Source: Eubacterium sp.
Lineage (GTDB): Bacteria > Bacillota > Clostridia > Lachnospirales > Lachnospiraceae
Direction of reading: 5' to 3'
Length of the DNA stretch: 64,000 bases
Assembly (NCBI GenBank): GCA_017433825.1
Contig: JAFRGL010000008.1
Span: 1 to 64,000, forward strand
A program made the position numbers and the translations under genes. Positions 44,090 to 53,542 of the stretch are shown here, piece after piece. How positions within the stretch are numbered: the stretch's first letter is position 1; the number at the start of each line of letters is the position of its first letter. The notes beneath the pieces are model-generated. The model had not been told where the DNA came from. It was given only the letters and a program-made list of their open reading frames with translations, and ran no database searches.

Positions 44090-45748
44090 TTACAGCCGGA
44101 CATTGTCCTCGGTTTTGCTGACCGCCATATAGATCAGCAGGGATACCACGGTGATGGCGGTCAGTACCGAGGCAAAGGCTGCGGCGGTACCGTATTCCCC
44201 CCTTCCGATATAAACGTAGGCCTGCATGGTCAGCGTGGTTGTTTTGTTGCTGTACAGGATGACCGAACTCGACAGCTCCGTAACGATGGCAACCCAGGAA
44301 AGGATTGCGCCTGAAAGGATGCCGTTGGCCATCATCGGTATGGTTACCTTGATAAATGTACCCAGTTTCGAGGCGCCAAGCGAAGTTGCCGCCTCTTCCG
44401 TGCTTAACGGAATCTGCATCAGTGTCGCCGTAGCCGATCGAATCGTATACGGCATTCGCCGGATGGCAAACGACAATATCATTATCAGCATGGTCCCCGT
44501 AAGGGCGAAGGGCTTCTTGCCGTAGACAATCAGAAGGGCAATACCGATTACCGCGCCGGGCATGATGTAGGGCAGCATGGCCACCGTATCAATGGCATGG
44601 TTGAAGGCATTGCTGCGGCGCACCACCAGGTAGGCGATAATAACCGCGATGACGATGATAATCACCAGGGCAACCACGGCCATGATCACCGTATTGCGGG
44701 AGGCCAGCGCCAGCTTTTTCTTGATGGCCGCCATATAATTGCCCAGGGAAAAGCCCGGTTTGAAAATCGACCCTTTGCAGTTCCTGAAGCTTAAGTAGAC
44801 CACGTAAGCCTGGGGCAGGATGGCCACGCCGCACAGGATGTAGCAGAACGCGTGCATCAGGAAGCCGGACAAGCCTTTGGGTTCCTTTTTCTCCACGGGA
44901 TGCAGTGCATTGATGGAGAATTTGAACCGGCCTGTAGCCCATTTCTGCAGGAAGAAGACGATGGCGGTAAGGATGACCGCGATAATGGCCAGGGCCGCCG
45001 CGTAGTTGTAGTTCTGGCCGGTCTCGCCCAGATACTGGTTGTACAGAAGAACCAGGAAGGTCTTGTAGCCTTCGCCCAGGGTGGAGGGCGTACCGAAGTC
45101 TGCGAAGGACTGCATGAACACCATCAGGGCCGAGGCCAGAAGGGTGGGCATGGTCAGGTGCAGCACAATGTGGAACAGACGTTTGATACCCACACAGCCC
45201 ATGTTTTCCGAGGCTTCCATCAGCGTGCTGTCAATGTTCTTGAACGCGCCGTTCATGTAAATGAACACCAGCGGGAAGAAGTTTAAGACCTGTGACAGCA
45301 CTATCCCCCGGAAGCCGTAAATGCTTGGGAGCGTGATACCGAACGCCGTTTTGACAAACTGGGTGATGACGCCGTTCCTGCCCAGCAGCATGATCCAGGA
45401 GTAGGCCCCCAGGAAAGGTGCGGACATACAGCAGATGATGCTGACCACGAACAGGATTTTCGCGCCTTTCAGTTTATAGAAGGAATAAAAATAGGCGAAG
45501 GGAACGCCCAGCACCAGGGTAATCAGCGTGACCGTAATGGTTACCTTGAAGCTGTTCCCCACGGTTTCCATATCATAGGACCTGGAAAAGAACTGCTGGA
45601 ACATTTCCCAGGAAAACCTGCCGTCCTCCATGATGACGGAACGCTTCATCAGTCCGAACAGCGGATAGATGAGCACCGCGATGAACAGGAGGAACATGAT
45701 TATGGAAAGGACGAACCATCCGTCAAATCGTTTTCTCGAAGCTGACAT
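44090..45748 (-). CDS. ABC transporter permease, fused double domain
   Basis: A 552-residue inner-membrane permease with two binding-protein-dependent transport domains in one chain, about 12 hydrophobic helices. The first EAA-like loop is ENMGCVGIKRLFHIVLHL (about residue 185) and the second AATSLGASKLGTFIKVTIPM (about residue 465). This arrangement is typical of FbpB/AfuB and some phosphonate importers. GGGAGGAAG lies upstream of the ATG. It is cotranscribed with the ATPase (12 nt upstream) and the binding protein. Confidence 0.92.
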   Translation of the reverse strand: MSASRKRFDGWFVLSIIMFLLFIAVLIYPLFGLMKRSVIMEDGRFSWEMFQQFFSRSYDMETVGNSFKVTITVTLITLVLGVPFAYFYSFYKLKGAKILFVVSIICCMSAPFLGAYSWIMLLGRNGVITQFVKTAFGITLPSIYGFRGIVLSQVLNFFPLVFIYMNGAFKNIDSTLMEASENMGCVGIKRLFHIVLHLTMPTLLASALMVFMQSFADFGTPSTLGEGYKTFLVLLYNQYLGETGQNYNYAAALAIIAVILTAIVFFLQKWATGRFKFSINALHPVEKKEPKGLSGFLMHAFCYILCGVAILPQAYVVYLSFRNCKGSIFKPGFSLGNYMAAIKKKLALASRNTVIMAVVALVIIIVIAVIIAYLVVRRSNAFNHAIDTVAMLPYIMPGAVIGIALLIVYGKKPFALTGTMLIMILSFAIRRMPYTIRSATATLMQIPLSTEEAATSLGASKLGTFIKVTIPMMANGILSGAILSWVAIVTELSSSVILYSNKTTTLTMQAYVYIGRGEYGTAAAFASVLTAITVVSLLIYMAVSKTEDNVRL

Positions 45749-45760
45749 AACTTCCTCCCA

Positions 45761-46876
45761 TCAGTCCTCCGGCAGGTCGTTTACGACGCCGTTCAGAAGA
45801 TTCTTCTCCGTTTCCCTGTCGAAAATATTCAGTTTTTCCGTATTGATGGTCAGCCGGATCTTCGTGCCCGGCTCGATAATGCTGTCAATGGAGGATTCCT
45901 GAATAATGACCGCTTCCTCTCCCGAGGAAAGGGTTACGAAATAGTGGGTGTTCAGGCCCAGGAATACGCAGTCGTTAACCACCGCCTCAATGCCCTCCGT
46001 GGCGTCCACGTCCAGGATAAATTCCTCGGGACGGACGGACAGGATGATTTCCCGTTCTGTCCGGCAGTCTTCCTTCACGCCTTTGATCTCCGCCCGGTAG
46101 CCGGCCGCGGTTTCGATGTACGTTCTGCCGTCCCGGACGAGCAGCCTGCCATCCAGAAGATTGGACTGGCCGATGAAGGTGGATACGAAAAGGTTTGCCG
46201 GCCGCTGGTAGATGTTCTTCGGCGTGCCCACGTGCTGGATGACACCGGCGTTCATAACCGCGATCCGGTCCGAGATGGCCATGGCCTCTTCCTGGTCATG
46301 GGTTACATAGACTGTGGTGATGTTGATGTTGTGCTGAAGGTTTTTGATGACGGTACGCATCTCCACACGAAGCTTCGCGTCCAGGTTGGAAAGCGGCTCG
46401 TCCATCAGAAGCACGTCCGGCTCGATGCACAGGGCCCTGGCCAGGGCAACACGCTGCTGCTGGCCGCCGGAAAGCCGGTCGGGCAGCCGGTCCGCGAATT
46501 CGTCAATCTGCATCAGCTTCATGAACTCTTCGCCCCTTTTTGTAATCTGCTCCTTGGAAAGCTTCTTGTATTTCAGGCCGAATTCCACGTTCTTCCGCAC
46601 CGTCAGATGCGGGAAAATGGCATAGTTCTGGAATACCATGCCGATATTTCTCTTGGAAGGATTCAAATCGTTGATACGGTTGTCGCCGAAATAGAAATCC
46701 CCGCCTTCAATGCTGTTAAACCCGGCAATCATGCGGAGAAGCGTTGTCTTTCCGCAGCCCGAAGGCCCCAGCAGGGTGAAGAATTCGCCCTGTTTCACTT
46801 CCAGGGAAAGGTCCGGGATGACCGTATTGTCACCGTACCGCTTGACTGCATGCCTGATAGAAATATTATTGCTCAC
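45761..46876 (-). CDS. ABC transporter ATP-binding protein (PotA/FbpC type)
   Basis: A 371-residue ATPase. Walker A is GPSGCGKTT, the Q-loop NYAIFPH, the ABC signature LSGGQQQRVALARAL, Walker B VLLMDEPLSNLD and the H-loop VTHDQEEA. A C-terminal TOBE-like domain (about 280-350) is consistent with the PotA/FbpC/MalK group. The start is GTG 46876 with GGAG eight bases upstream. It energises the permease encoded next. Confidence 0.93.
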   Translation of the reverse strand: MSNNISIRHAVKRYGDNTVIPDLSLEVKQGEFFTLLGPSGCGKTTLLRMIAGFNSIEGGDFYFGDNRINDLNPSKRNIGMVFQNYAIFPHLTVRKNVEFGLKYKKLSKEQITKRGEEFMKLMQIDEFADRLPDRLSGGQQQRVALARALCIEPDVLLMDEPLSNLDAKLRVEMRTVIKNLQHNINITTVYVTHDQEEAMAISDRIAVMNAGVIQHVGTPKNIYQRPANLFVSTFIGQSNLLDGRLLVRDGRTYIETAAGYRAEIKGVKEDCRTEREIILSVRPEEFILDVDATEGIEAVVNDCVFLGLNTHYFVTLSSGEEAVIIQESSIDSIIEPGTKIRLTINTEKLNIFDRETEKNLLNGVVNDLPED

Positions 46877-46896
46877 TTTACGGATCTCCTTTTACG

Positions 46897-47658
46897 TTAC
46901 AGGATCTCAATATCGTCAAGGCTTTCAATAACCGCGTCCGTGTATTCGGAAATCGACGCTCTCATTTCCTCCGTCTCCGGAATGCCGATGCCGAAGCCGC
47001 CGGCGTCTTTCGCCATCTTCACGTCCACGTAGGAATCCCCGATCATGGCGGTTTCCTCCACCGGCACGCCTGCCAGCTCCGCCGCCTTAATCAGCATGTC
47101 CGGGGCGGGTTTCCCTCTTTCCACCATCTCCGGCACCACCACGATGTCCGGCAGCTTCTCCCCGAACATTTCCAGGGAGGCAATCACCCGGCCCATGGTG
47201 TCCGAGGTGGCGATGGCATAGGGGATGCCGCCGAACCTGAGACGTTCGAAAATCTCCGGGAAGCCTTTGCGGGGCACCAGGGCTTTTGCAAGGTCCATTT
47301 CCTCGTCTGCCCTGCGGAACACGTCCGACGCCGTCTCCAGGGCCTTCGCCCAGGCAATTCCCAGATCCTTTACCATCAGCCCCGCGGTTACGGCTATTTC
47401 CTCCCGGGGTGCCGCCACCGCCAGGATGCCCTTCGGGTCACAGTAAGTGACCAGGCCGTCTTTCATGGTCAGCCCGAAGACGCAGGCCCACTCGGCAATC
47501 TGCTCTTCGTTCAACGTTTCCTTAAGCCGCGCGATGCGCTCGTTGCCGATGCCCGCCCAGAAAGGCTGGCTTTGAAACATCAGCCCGTCCTTGTCGAATA
47601 CCACCAGCGATATCTTCCTTCTGATGCCTTTAACCTGAATCAGTCCCATAAGTTTCAT
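46897..47658 (-). CDS. HAD-family hydrolase
   Basis: A 253-residue HAD phosphatase. Motif I is VVFDKDGLMF, motif II IATSD, the lysine lies in ERGKPAPDML and motif IV is MIGDSYVDVKMA. A large helical cap (about residues 35-130) suits small phosphate esters. Two starts lie three codons apart. ATG 47649 has GGGG at a normal spacing, while ATG 47658 abuts it. It is the first gene of the importer block and suggests that the imported compound or an early product is phosphorylated. Confidence 0.86.
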   Translation of the reverse strand: MKLMGLIQVKGIRRKISLVVFDKDGLMFQSQPFWAGIGNERIARLKETLNEEQIAEWACVFGLTMKDGLVTYCDPKGILAVAAPREEIAVTAGLMVKDLGIAWAKALETASDVFRRADEEMDLAKALVPRKGFPEIFERLRFGGIPYAIATSDTMGRVIASLEMFGEKLPDIVVVPEMVERGKPAPDMLIKAAELAGVPVEETAMIGDSYVDVKMAKDAGGFGIGIPETEEMRASISEYTDAVIESLDDIEIL

Positions 47659-47689
47659 CCCCGTTTTAAATATCTTTAACGCTGGTTAT

Positions 47690-47695
47690 ATTATA
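47690..47695 (-). promoter_or_regulatory. Candidate -10 box of the importer operon
   Basis: A consensus TATAAT on the minus strand about 30 nt upstream of the HAD start. The best -35 at 17 bp is TTTATT, a weak match. Confidence 0.45.
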
Positions 47696-47802
47696 CACCC
47701 GGCGGATCTGATAATAAAGATGCATTTCGCAAATTCTTTCATGAGTCTGCAATTTTCTGCAATTTTTATGATTCGTTTTGCGTTTTTTACAATATAATGC
47801 AC

Positions 47803-47846
47803 AAAAAAACCTGCCGGGGACGTTACGGGAACGTCCCGCCGGCAGG
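47803..47846 (-). terminator. Intrinsic terminator of the cys/nif operon
   Basis: On the minus strand CCTGCCGG and CCGGCAGG close a stem containing GGGACGTT and AACGTCC, followed by T7 at 47809-47803. It lies 32 nt past the nifU-like stop. Confidence 0.88.
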
Positions 47847-47878
47847 GTGCATAATCGGTATATTTCGGGTAGTTATAT

Positions 47879-48313
47879 TCAGACGTAACGGCAGGTTTCG
47901 CATTCGTCCACATCCGGGAACTGGGTATGGTCGTATTCGATGCCTTCCCTGTCGTAATATGCCTTGACGGCCGCCTTGATGGACTCCTCGGCCAGCACCG
48001 AACAGTGCAGCTTGTGCACCGGCAGGCCTCCCAGGGCATCCACCACGTCCTTGTTGGTAATCTTCAATGCTTCCTCGATGGTCTTGCCCTTTATCATCTC
48101 GGTGGCCATGGAGGAAGAAGCGATGGCGCTGCCGCAGCCGAAGGTTTCGAACTTCACATCGGTAATCACGCCGTCTTCAATCTTCAGGTACATCTTCATG
48201 ATGTCGCCGCATTTCGCGTTGCCGACTTCGCCGATGCCGTCGGCGTCGTCAATGCTTCCCACATTTCTGGGATTCATGAAGTGGTCCATAACGGTTTCTG
48301 TATATAATGCCAT
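47879..48313 (-). CDS. nifU: NifU-like iron-sulfur cluster scaffold
   Basis: A 144-residue scaffold protein of the IscU/NifU N-terminal family. Conserved cluster ligands are visible: GNAKCGD (about residue 35), TFGCGSAIASSS (near 60) and LHCSVLAEE (near 103). The C-terminus has an extra CETC motif in DVDECETCRYV, often seen in clostridial NifU-like proteins. It is encoded 12 nt downstream of the cysteine desulfurase, its expected sulfur donor. AAAGGAGG precedes the ATG. Confidence 0.93.
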   Translation of the reverse strand: MALYTETVMDHFMNPRNVGSIDDADGIGEVGNAKCGDIMKMYLKIEDGVITDVKFETFGCGSAIASSSMATEMIKGKTIEEALKITNKDVVDALGGLPVHKLHCSVLAEESIKAAVKAYYDREGIEYDHTQFPDVDECETCRYV

Positions 48314-48325
48314 TGCCTGCCTCCT

Positions 48326-49513
48326 TTACAGCATAAACGTGCGTTTCCCGCTTACCAGGTCCTTCCACATGGGGGACATGTTGCGCAGGTATTCTACGAT
48401 TTTCGGGGTTTCCGCCAGAATATAATCCATTTCCTCTTCCGTGTTCTCCTCGCAAAGGCTTAAGCGCAGGGAACCGTGGGCCACCTCGTGGGGACGGCCG
48501 ATGGCTAAAAGCACGTGGGAGGGATCCAGGGAGCCTGAGGTGCAGGCGCTTCCCGAGGAAGCGCTGATGCCCTTCGCGTCCAGAAGCAGCAGCAGGCTTT
48601 CGCCCTCAATGCCTTCGAAGCAGAAGTTCACGTTGCCGGGGAGCCGGTTTACCGGGTCGCCGTTTAACGCGCTGTGGGGAATCTGCGAAAGGCCGGCAAT
48701 CAACTTGTCCCGCAGGGCGGATACCTTCGCGGCGTTTTCGTCGATGTGCTCGCAGGCTTCTTTCAAGGCTGCCGCCAGGCCGGCGATGGCGGGAATATTT
48801 TCCGTGCCGGCTCTTTTCCCTCTTTCCTGCGCGCCGCCCTCGATGATATTGGTCAGGCGGATGCCGCGCTTCGCGTAGAGGACGCCCACGCCCTTGGGGC
48901 CGTGGAACTTGTGGCCGGACAGGGAGAGCATGTCTATATTCTGTTCTTTCACGTCAATGTGCAGATGGCCTGCTGCCTGTACGGCGTCGGTGTGGAACAG
49001 CACGCCGGCTTCGCGGCAGACTTTGCCGATTTCCGGAATGGGGAGGATGGAGCCGATTTCATTGTTGGCGTACATGATGGTTACCAGGCAGGTATCCTCG
49101 CGGATGGCCGCCTTTACCTGCTCTGCCGTCACGGTGCCGATGCTGCCCACGGGCAGAAGCTCGACGTCAAAGCCTTCCTTTTCCAGTTTTTCCAGTGTAT
49201 GAAGCACGGCATGGTGTTCAAAGGCGGTGGAAATAATGTGTTTCTTGCCTTTTTTCTCACCGATGCGGGCCGCGGAGACAATCGCCTGGTTGTCGGCTTC
49301 GCTGCCTCCCGAGGTAAATGTGATTTCCTGCGGAAGGCAGCCGATACAGTCTGCCACGGTTTCCCTGGCCGCCTGCAGGATTTCCGCCGCTTTCTGGCCT
49401 GTGGAATGAAGGCTGGAAGCGTTGCCGTAGAACTCCTGCATACAGGGGAGCATGGCTGCAACGGCTGTGTCGCTCATCCTCGTGGTGGCGGCATTGTCAG
49501 CATAAATCGTCAT
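48326..49513 (-). CDS. nifS: Cysteine desulfurase NifS/IscS
   Basis: A 395-residue PLP enzyme converting cysteine to alanine with a protein persulfide. The N-terminus YADNAATTRM is typical. The PLP lysine lies in SLSGHKFHGPKG, and the sulfur-accepting cysteine in SSGSACTSGSLDPSHVL. AAAGGAG lies 7 nt before the ATG. It sits between cysK and nifU, so cysteine synthesis and sulfur delivery to clusters are transcribed together. Confidence 0.95.
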   Translation of the reverse strand: MTIYADNAATTRMSDTAVAAMLPCMQEFYGNASSLHSTGQKAAEILQAARETVADCIGCLPQEITFTSGGSEADNQAIVSAARIGEKKGKKHIISTAFEHHAVLHTLEKLEKEGFDVELLPVGSIGTVTAEQVKAAIREDTCLVTIMYANNEIGSILPIPEIGKVCREAGVLFHTDAVQAAGHLHIDVKEQNIDMLSLSGHKFHGPKGVGVLYAKRGIRLTNIIEGGAQERGKRAGTENIPAIAGLAAALKEACEHIDENAAKVSALRDKLIAGLSQIPHSALNGDPVNRLPGNVNFCFEGIEGESLLLLLDAKGISASSGSACTSGSLDPSHVLLAIGRPHEVAHGSLRLSLCEENTEEEMDYILAETPKIVEYLRNMSPMWKDLVSGKRTFML

Positions 49514-49535
49514 GATACAACTCCTTTGTATTTAA

Positions 49536-50468
<933 letters not shown>

Positions 50469-50538
50469 TTTCAGTGTCCTTCCTTTTATTTCTTAATCGC
50501 TTTTATTTAAATCCGGTTGAAATCTTTTCCTTGTTCCG

Positions 50539-51822
50539 TTATTTTACGGCCTCAAAGCCCTGCTCCAGGTCGGCAATAATATCGTCGATATGCTCGGTGC
50601 CGATGGAAAGCCGGATGGTGGTGGGTGAAATGCCGCCGGCCAGGAGTTCTTCCTCAGTCAGCTGGCTGTGGGTGGTGGAAGCCGGATGGATAACCAGTGA
50701 CTTCACATCGGCCACATTGGCCAGCAGGGAGAACAGCTTCAGGCTTTCGGTAAACTTCTGGGCGGTTTTCACGTCGCCCTTGATTTCAAAGGTGAAGATG
50801 GACGCCGCGCCGTTCGGGAAATATCTGTCGTACAGCTCTTTCTGACGGCCTTCTGCCAGGGACGGGTGATTGACCTTCGCCACCTGGGGATGGTTCTTCA
50901 GGAAATCCACTACCTTCAGCGCATTTTCCACATGCCGCTCCACCCTTAAGGAAAGGGTTTCCAGGCCCTGCAGCAGCAGGAAGGAGTTGAACGGGGAAAT
51001 CGTCGCGCCGAGGTCACGCATCAGCGTGCATCTCAGCTTGGTGATGAAAGCCGCATTGCCGGCCGCATCCGTAAATACGATGCCGTGGTAGGAGGGATTC
51101 GGTTTGGAAAGTCCCGGGAATTTGTCGTTCTGCGTCCAGTCGAAGGTGCCGCCGTCAATGACAACGCCGCCCATTACCGTACCGTGTCCGCCGATGAATT
51201 TGGTGGCGGAATGCACCACGATGTCCGCGCCGTGCTCGATGGGCCGGATCAGGAAGGGTGTGGCAAAGGTGCTGTCCACGATGAACGGGATGCCGTGCCT
51301 GTGGGCGATATCCGCGATGGCTTCCAGGTCAATGACGTCGGAGTTGGGGTTGCCCAGGGTTTCCGCGTACAGAAGCTTTGTATTGTCCTGGATGGCTTTC
51401 TCGAAGTTTTCCGGGTCAAAGGGGTCCACGAAGGTGGTGGTCAGGCCCTGCTCCACCAGGGTATTCGCGAACAGGTTGTGGGTGCCGCCGTACAGCTGGT
51501 TGGAGGTTACGATGTGGTCTCCCGCAACGGCGATATTCTGAATCGCGTAAGCGATGGCCGCAGAGCCGGAGGCCGTGGCAAGAGCGCCGACGCCGCCCTC
51601 CAGGGCCGCGATTCTCTTCTCAAACACGTCGGAGGTGGGATTCATCAGGCGGGTGTAAATATTGCCGCCTTCCGTCAGCGCGAACCTGCCGGCCGCCTGG
51701 GCGGAATCCTTGAATACGTAGGAGGTGGTGGCGTAAATCGGAACCGCACGGGAATCGGTGGCGGGATCCGGATTTTCCTGGCCTGCATGCAACTGGATGG
51801 TTTCGAATTTATAATTGCTCAT
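50539..51822 (-). CDS. metY: O-acetylhomoserine sulfhydrylase (MetY)
   Basis: A 427-residue PLP enzyme of the Cys/Met metabolism family, converting O-acetylhomoserine and sulfide (or a thiol) to homocysteine. Family markers are [40 protein letters not shown], the PLP lysine in [12 protein letters not shown] and [16 protein letters not shown]. The length above 420 residues favours MetY over cystathionine synthases. AAAGGGG precedes the ATG. It is the first structural gene after the Rrf2 regulator and has its own promoter. Confidence 0.93.
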   Translation of the reverse strand: MSNYKFETIQLHAGQENPDPATDSRAVPIYATTSYVFKDSAQAAGRFALTEGGNIYTRLMNPTSDVFEKRIAALEGGVGALATASGSAAIAYAIQNIAVAGDHIVTSNQLYGGTHNLFANTLVEQGLTTTFVDPFDPENFEKAIQDNTKLLYAETLGNPNSDVIDLEAIADIAHRHGIPFIVDSTFATPFLIRPIEHGADIVVHSATKFIGGHGTVMGGVVIDGGTFDWTQNDKFPGLSKPNPSYHGIVFTDAAGNAAFITKLRCTLMRDLGATISPFNSFLLLQGLETLSLRVERHVENALKVVDFLKNHPQVAKVNHPSLAEGRQKELYDRYFPNGAASIFTFEIKGDVKTAQKFTESLKLFSLLANVADVKSLVIHPASTTHSQLTEEELLAGGISPTTIRLSIGTEHIDDIIADLEQGFEAVK

Positions 51823-51882
51823 TTTGTTTCCCCTTTTTCAATCTTTATCGTTTTTTTGCCTTTTTATCCGGTGGTTTTTCAT

Positions 51883-51957
51883 TTAAGTCAACACATTCGG
51901 CTGAAACGGTATTCTGACTGAACCAGGTACTTTCTTGTCTTTGTCATGGCTGTTCAT
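51883..51957 (-). CDS. Possible leader peptide upstream of metY (24 codons)
   Basis: A complete ORF (ATG 51957, TAA 51885-51883) in the 150-nt leader, starting about 18 nt after the predicted transcription start. The peptide begins MNSHDKDKKVPGSVRI. No strong ribosome site (GAACGGG abuts the ATG), and the length is within chance. It contains no cysteine or second methionine, so a classical Cys/Met attenuation peptide is not indicated. Confidence 0.25.
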   Translation of the reverse strand: MNSHDKDKKVPGSVRIPFQPNVLT

Positions 51958-51981
51958 CCCGTTCTTTAAGGTGTTGACGGT

Positions 51982-52023
51982 AGAATACAATATAATTCCT
52001 ACTTTGTCAATAGGTTTTTAGGT
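51982..52023 (-). promoter_or_regulatory. metY promoter with overlapping operator-like repeats
   Basis: Minus strand: a consensus -35 TTGACA (52010-52005), a 17-bp spacer, and -10 TATTCT (51987-51982). Upstream and across the -35 lie ACCTAAAAACCTAT (52023-52010) and an inverted CCTA/TAGG pair (51998-52014). The Rrf2 gene promoter has a similar repeated CCTA pattern, so the Rrf2 protein probably binds both. Confidence 0.72.
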
Positions 52024-52070
52024 ATTTATTTTTGGAGGCGTTTTCCGGGCCTGAAATCCCGGATTTCCGG

Positions 52071-52508
52071 TTAAATAACGAAGTTGTAGCCTGCCTTGTC
52101 CGCCTTTTCGTCCAGGATATCCTGCAGCGTGACGCCGGACAGGTACTCGCTTACCACGTTTTTCAGGCCTTCCCACACCGGCAGTGTGGCGCATTCCGCG
52201 CATCTGGGACAGGTGTTGGTATCCGATTCCAGACAGGCCACCGGCACCATACTGCCTTCCGCCGCGTTTAAGACCTCCCAGACCGTGATATCCCTCGGCG
52301 CGCGGCTTAAGCGGTAACCGCCCTGGTAACCCCTGGTGGTTACGAGAAGCCCCGACCGGTTCAGTACCGGGATAATCTGCTCAAGGTATTTTTTAGAAAT
52401 ATCCTGCCGCGCGGCGATATCCTTCAAAGCCGCCGGGCTTTCCCTGCCGTGTTCGGCCAGGTCCACCATCATTCTGAGGGCATATCTGCCTCTGGTTGAA
52501 ATCATCAT
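52071..52508 (-). CDS. Rrf2-family regulator (IscR/CymR type)
   Basis: A 145-residue winged-helix regulator beginning MMISTRGRYALRMMVDLAEH. It has the Rrf2 helix-turn-helix segment LKDIAARQDISKKYLEQI and TTRGYQGGYRLSRAP. Four cysteines follow in ACLESDTNTCPRCAEC (about residues 90-105), a layout like the cluster-binding loop of IscR-type members rather than CymR. Clustering with metY, cysK, nifS and nifU supports control of sulfur and Fe-S supply. A GGCGG site lies upstream of tandem ATGs (52508 and 52505). A GTG three codons earlier is less likely. Confidence 0.9.
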   Translation of the reverse strand: MMISTRGRYALRMMVDLAEHGRESPAALKDIAARQDISKKYLEQIIPVLNRSGLLVTTRGYQGGYRLSRAPRDITVWEVLNAAEGSMVPVACLESDTNTCPRCAECATLPVWEGLKNVVSEYLSGVTLQDILDEKADKAGYNFVI

Positions 52509-52567
52509 AAGCTTCACCGCCTTTGTTTTAGTGACACTTGAACGGGAAAATACCCCGCCGAAGTAAT

Positions 52568-52600
52568 ACCTATAATATCATAGGTTTTGTAGGTTTTCAA
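52568..52600 (-). promoter_or_regulatory. Rrf2 gene promoter with palindromic operator
   Basis: Minus strand: -35 TTGAAA (52600-52595), a 17-bp spacer, and -10 TATTAT (52577-52572). The -10 lies inside the perfect inverted repeat ACCTAT-N6-ATAGGT (52568-52585). The adjacent ACCTACAAAACCTAT matches the metY operator. This fits autoregulation. Confidence 0.72.
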
Positions 52601-52633
52601 CCTGTTTTTTCTGTATTCTTACGCGCTCCCTGC

Positions 52634-52662
52634 TTGAATCCGGCCTTTTCCTGTGGGATAAT
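52634..52662 (+). promoter_or_regulatory. Promoter of the nitrilase gene, close to the start codon
   Basis: TTGAAT (52634-52639), a 17-bp spacer, then GATAAT (52657-52662). The ATG is only six bases after the -10, so the transcript would start at or next to the start codon. Confidence 0.55.
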
Positions 52663-52668
52663 GTCCTC

Positions 52669-53505
52669 ATGAAGACAATAAAAGCACAGTTAATACAGTT
52701 TTATCCGAAAACCGGGTACGCGGCGGAAAATGCCCGCCGCATGCTCGGAATAATCCGTGACGGCAAAAAGGAAGGCTTCCGGCTTTTCTGCTTTCCGGAG
52801 TGCTCCCTTACCGGCTACCGCACGGAAGCTGCCGGCGAAATTGCCCTTAACGCACATTCACCGGCATCGGAGGACGACCGGACGGTAAAGGATCTGGCCG
52901 CTTTCGCGGCAGCAGAAGACGTCATACTTTCCTTCGGTTTTATTGAAAAGGACGGCGGAAAGCTTTACATTTCCCAAATGACCGCAGGGCCGGCCGGGGC
53001 TGTCTGCTACCGGAAAACCCATCTGGGCTCCCGGGAGGAAGGCGTGTTTGCCGCAGGGGAAGACTTCCCTGTTTACCGGGAAGACGGCCTTGCCCTTGGC
53101 ACTTGCCTGTGCTGGGAAACCCACATCCCGGAAATTGCCGGCATTTACCGGAAGCTCGGCGTCCACATTCTGCTTGCTCCTTATGCCTCCGGCATGAACG
53201 GGGACAGATGCAAAAAGCTCTGGTCGGTGCATCTGCCCGCCAGAGCTTCCGATAACGGTATGTATGTCCTTGCCTGCAACGCGCTTTCCCTGCCCTCCGG
53301 CAAAGCAGGAAACGGCCTTACCGTCTGCGACCCGAAGGGCGGACTTCTTACCAGCGCTTTTGAGCCGGGGGAAAAATATCTTTCCTGCACCCTTTCCGGC
53401 CCGCTTCCACGGGATGCGGCAGACACCGGCGCTGCCTTTGATATGCACAACATCTCCTATTTCGACCGGCGCCGGCCGGAGCTTTACAGAAAATGGCTGC
53501 CATGA
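52669..53505 (+). CDS. Carbon-nitrogen hydrolase (nitrilase superfamily)
   Basis: A 278-residue amidase-type enzyme. The Glu-Lys-Cys triad is visible: glutamate in FCFPECSLTGY (about residue 44), lysine in CYRKTHLG (about 113) and cysteine in LGTCLCWETHIPE (about 147). The substrate (an amide, carbamoyl or nitrile compound) is unknown. No Shine-Dalgarno precedes ATG 52669, and the promoter -10 ends six bases before it, suggesting leaderless translation. It is monocistronic and convergent with cbiC. Confidence 0.88.
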   Translation: MKTIKAQLIQFYPKTGYAAENARRMLGIIRDGKKEGFRLFCFPECSLTGYRTEAAGEIALNAHSPASEDDRTVKDLAAFAAAEDVILSFGFIEKDGGKLYISQMTAGPAGAVCYRKTHLGSREEGVFAAGEDFPVYREDGLALGTCLCWETHIPEIAGIYRKLGVHILLAPYASGMNGDRCKKLWSVHLPARASDNGMYVLACNALSLPSGKAGNGLTVCDPKGGLLTSAFEPGEKYLSCTLSGPLPRDAADTGAAFDMHNISYFDRRRPELYRKWLP

Positions 53506-53517
53506 CAGGCAGCCATT
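53492..53517. terminator. Hairpin over the nitrilase stop codon
   Basis: AATGGCTGCC (53492-53501) pairs with GGCAGCCATT (53508-53517), with the stop codon TGA at 53503-53505 in the loop. It lies between convergent genes. The U-run is weak (AATTGTTGTT). Confidence 0.5.
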
Positions 53518-53542
53518 AATTGTTGTTACGGTTTTCGGACGT

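Noticed and set aside
51823-51980. SAM riboswitch or T-box in the metY leader
   Set aside because: No recognisable S-box or T-box core sequence, and no terminator hairpin before the start codon.
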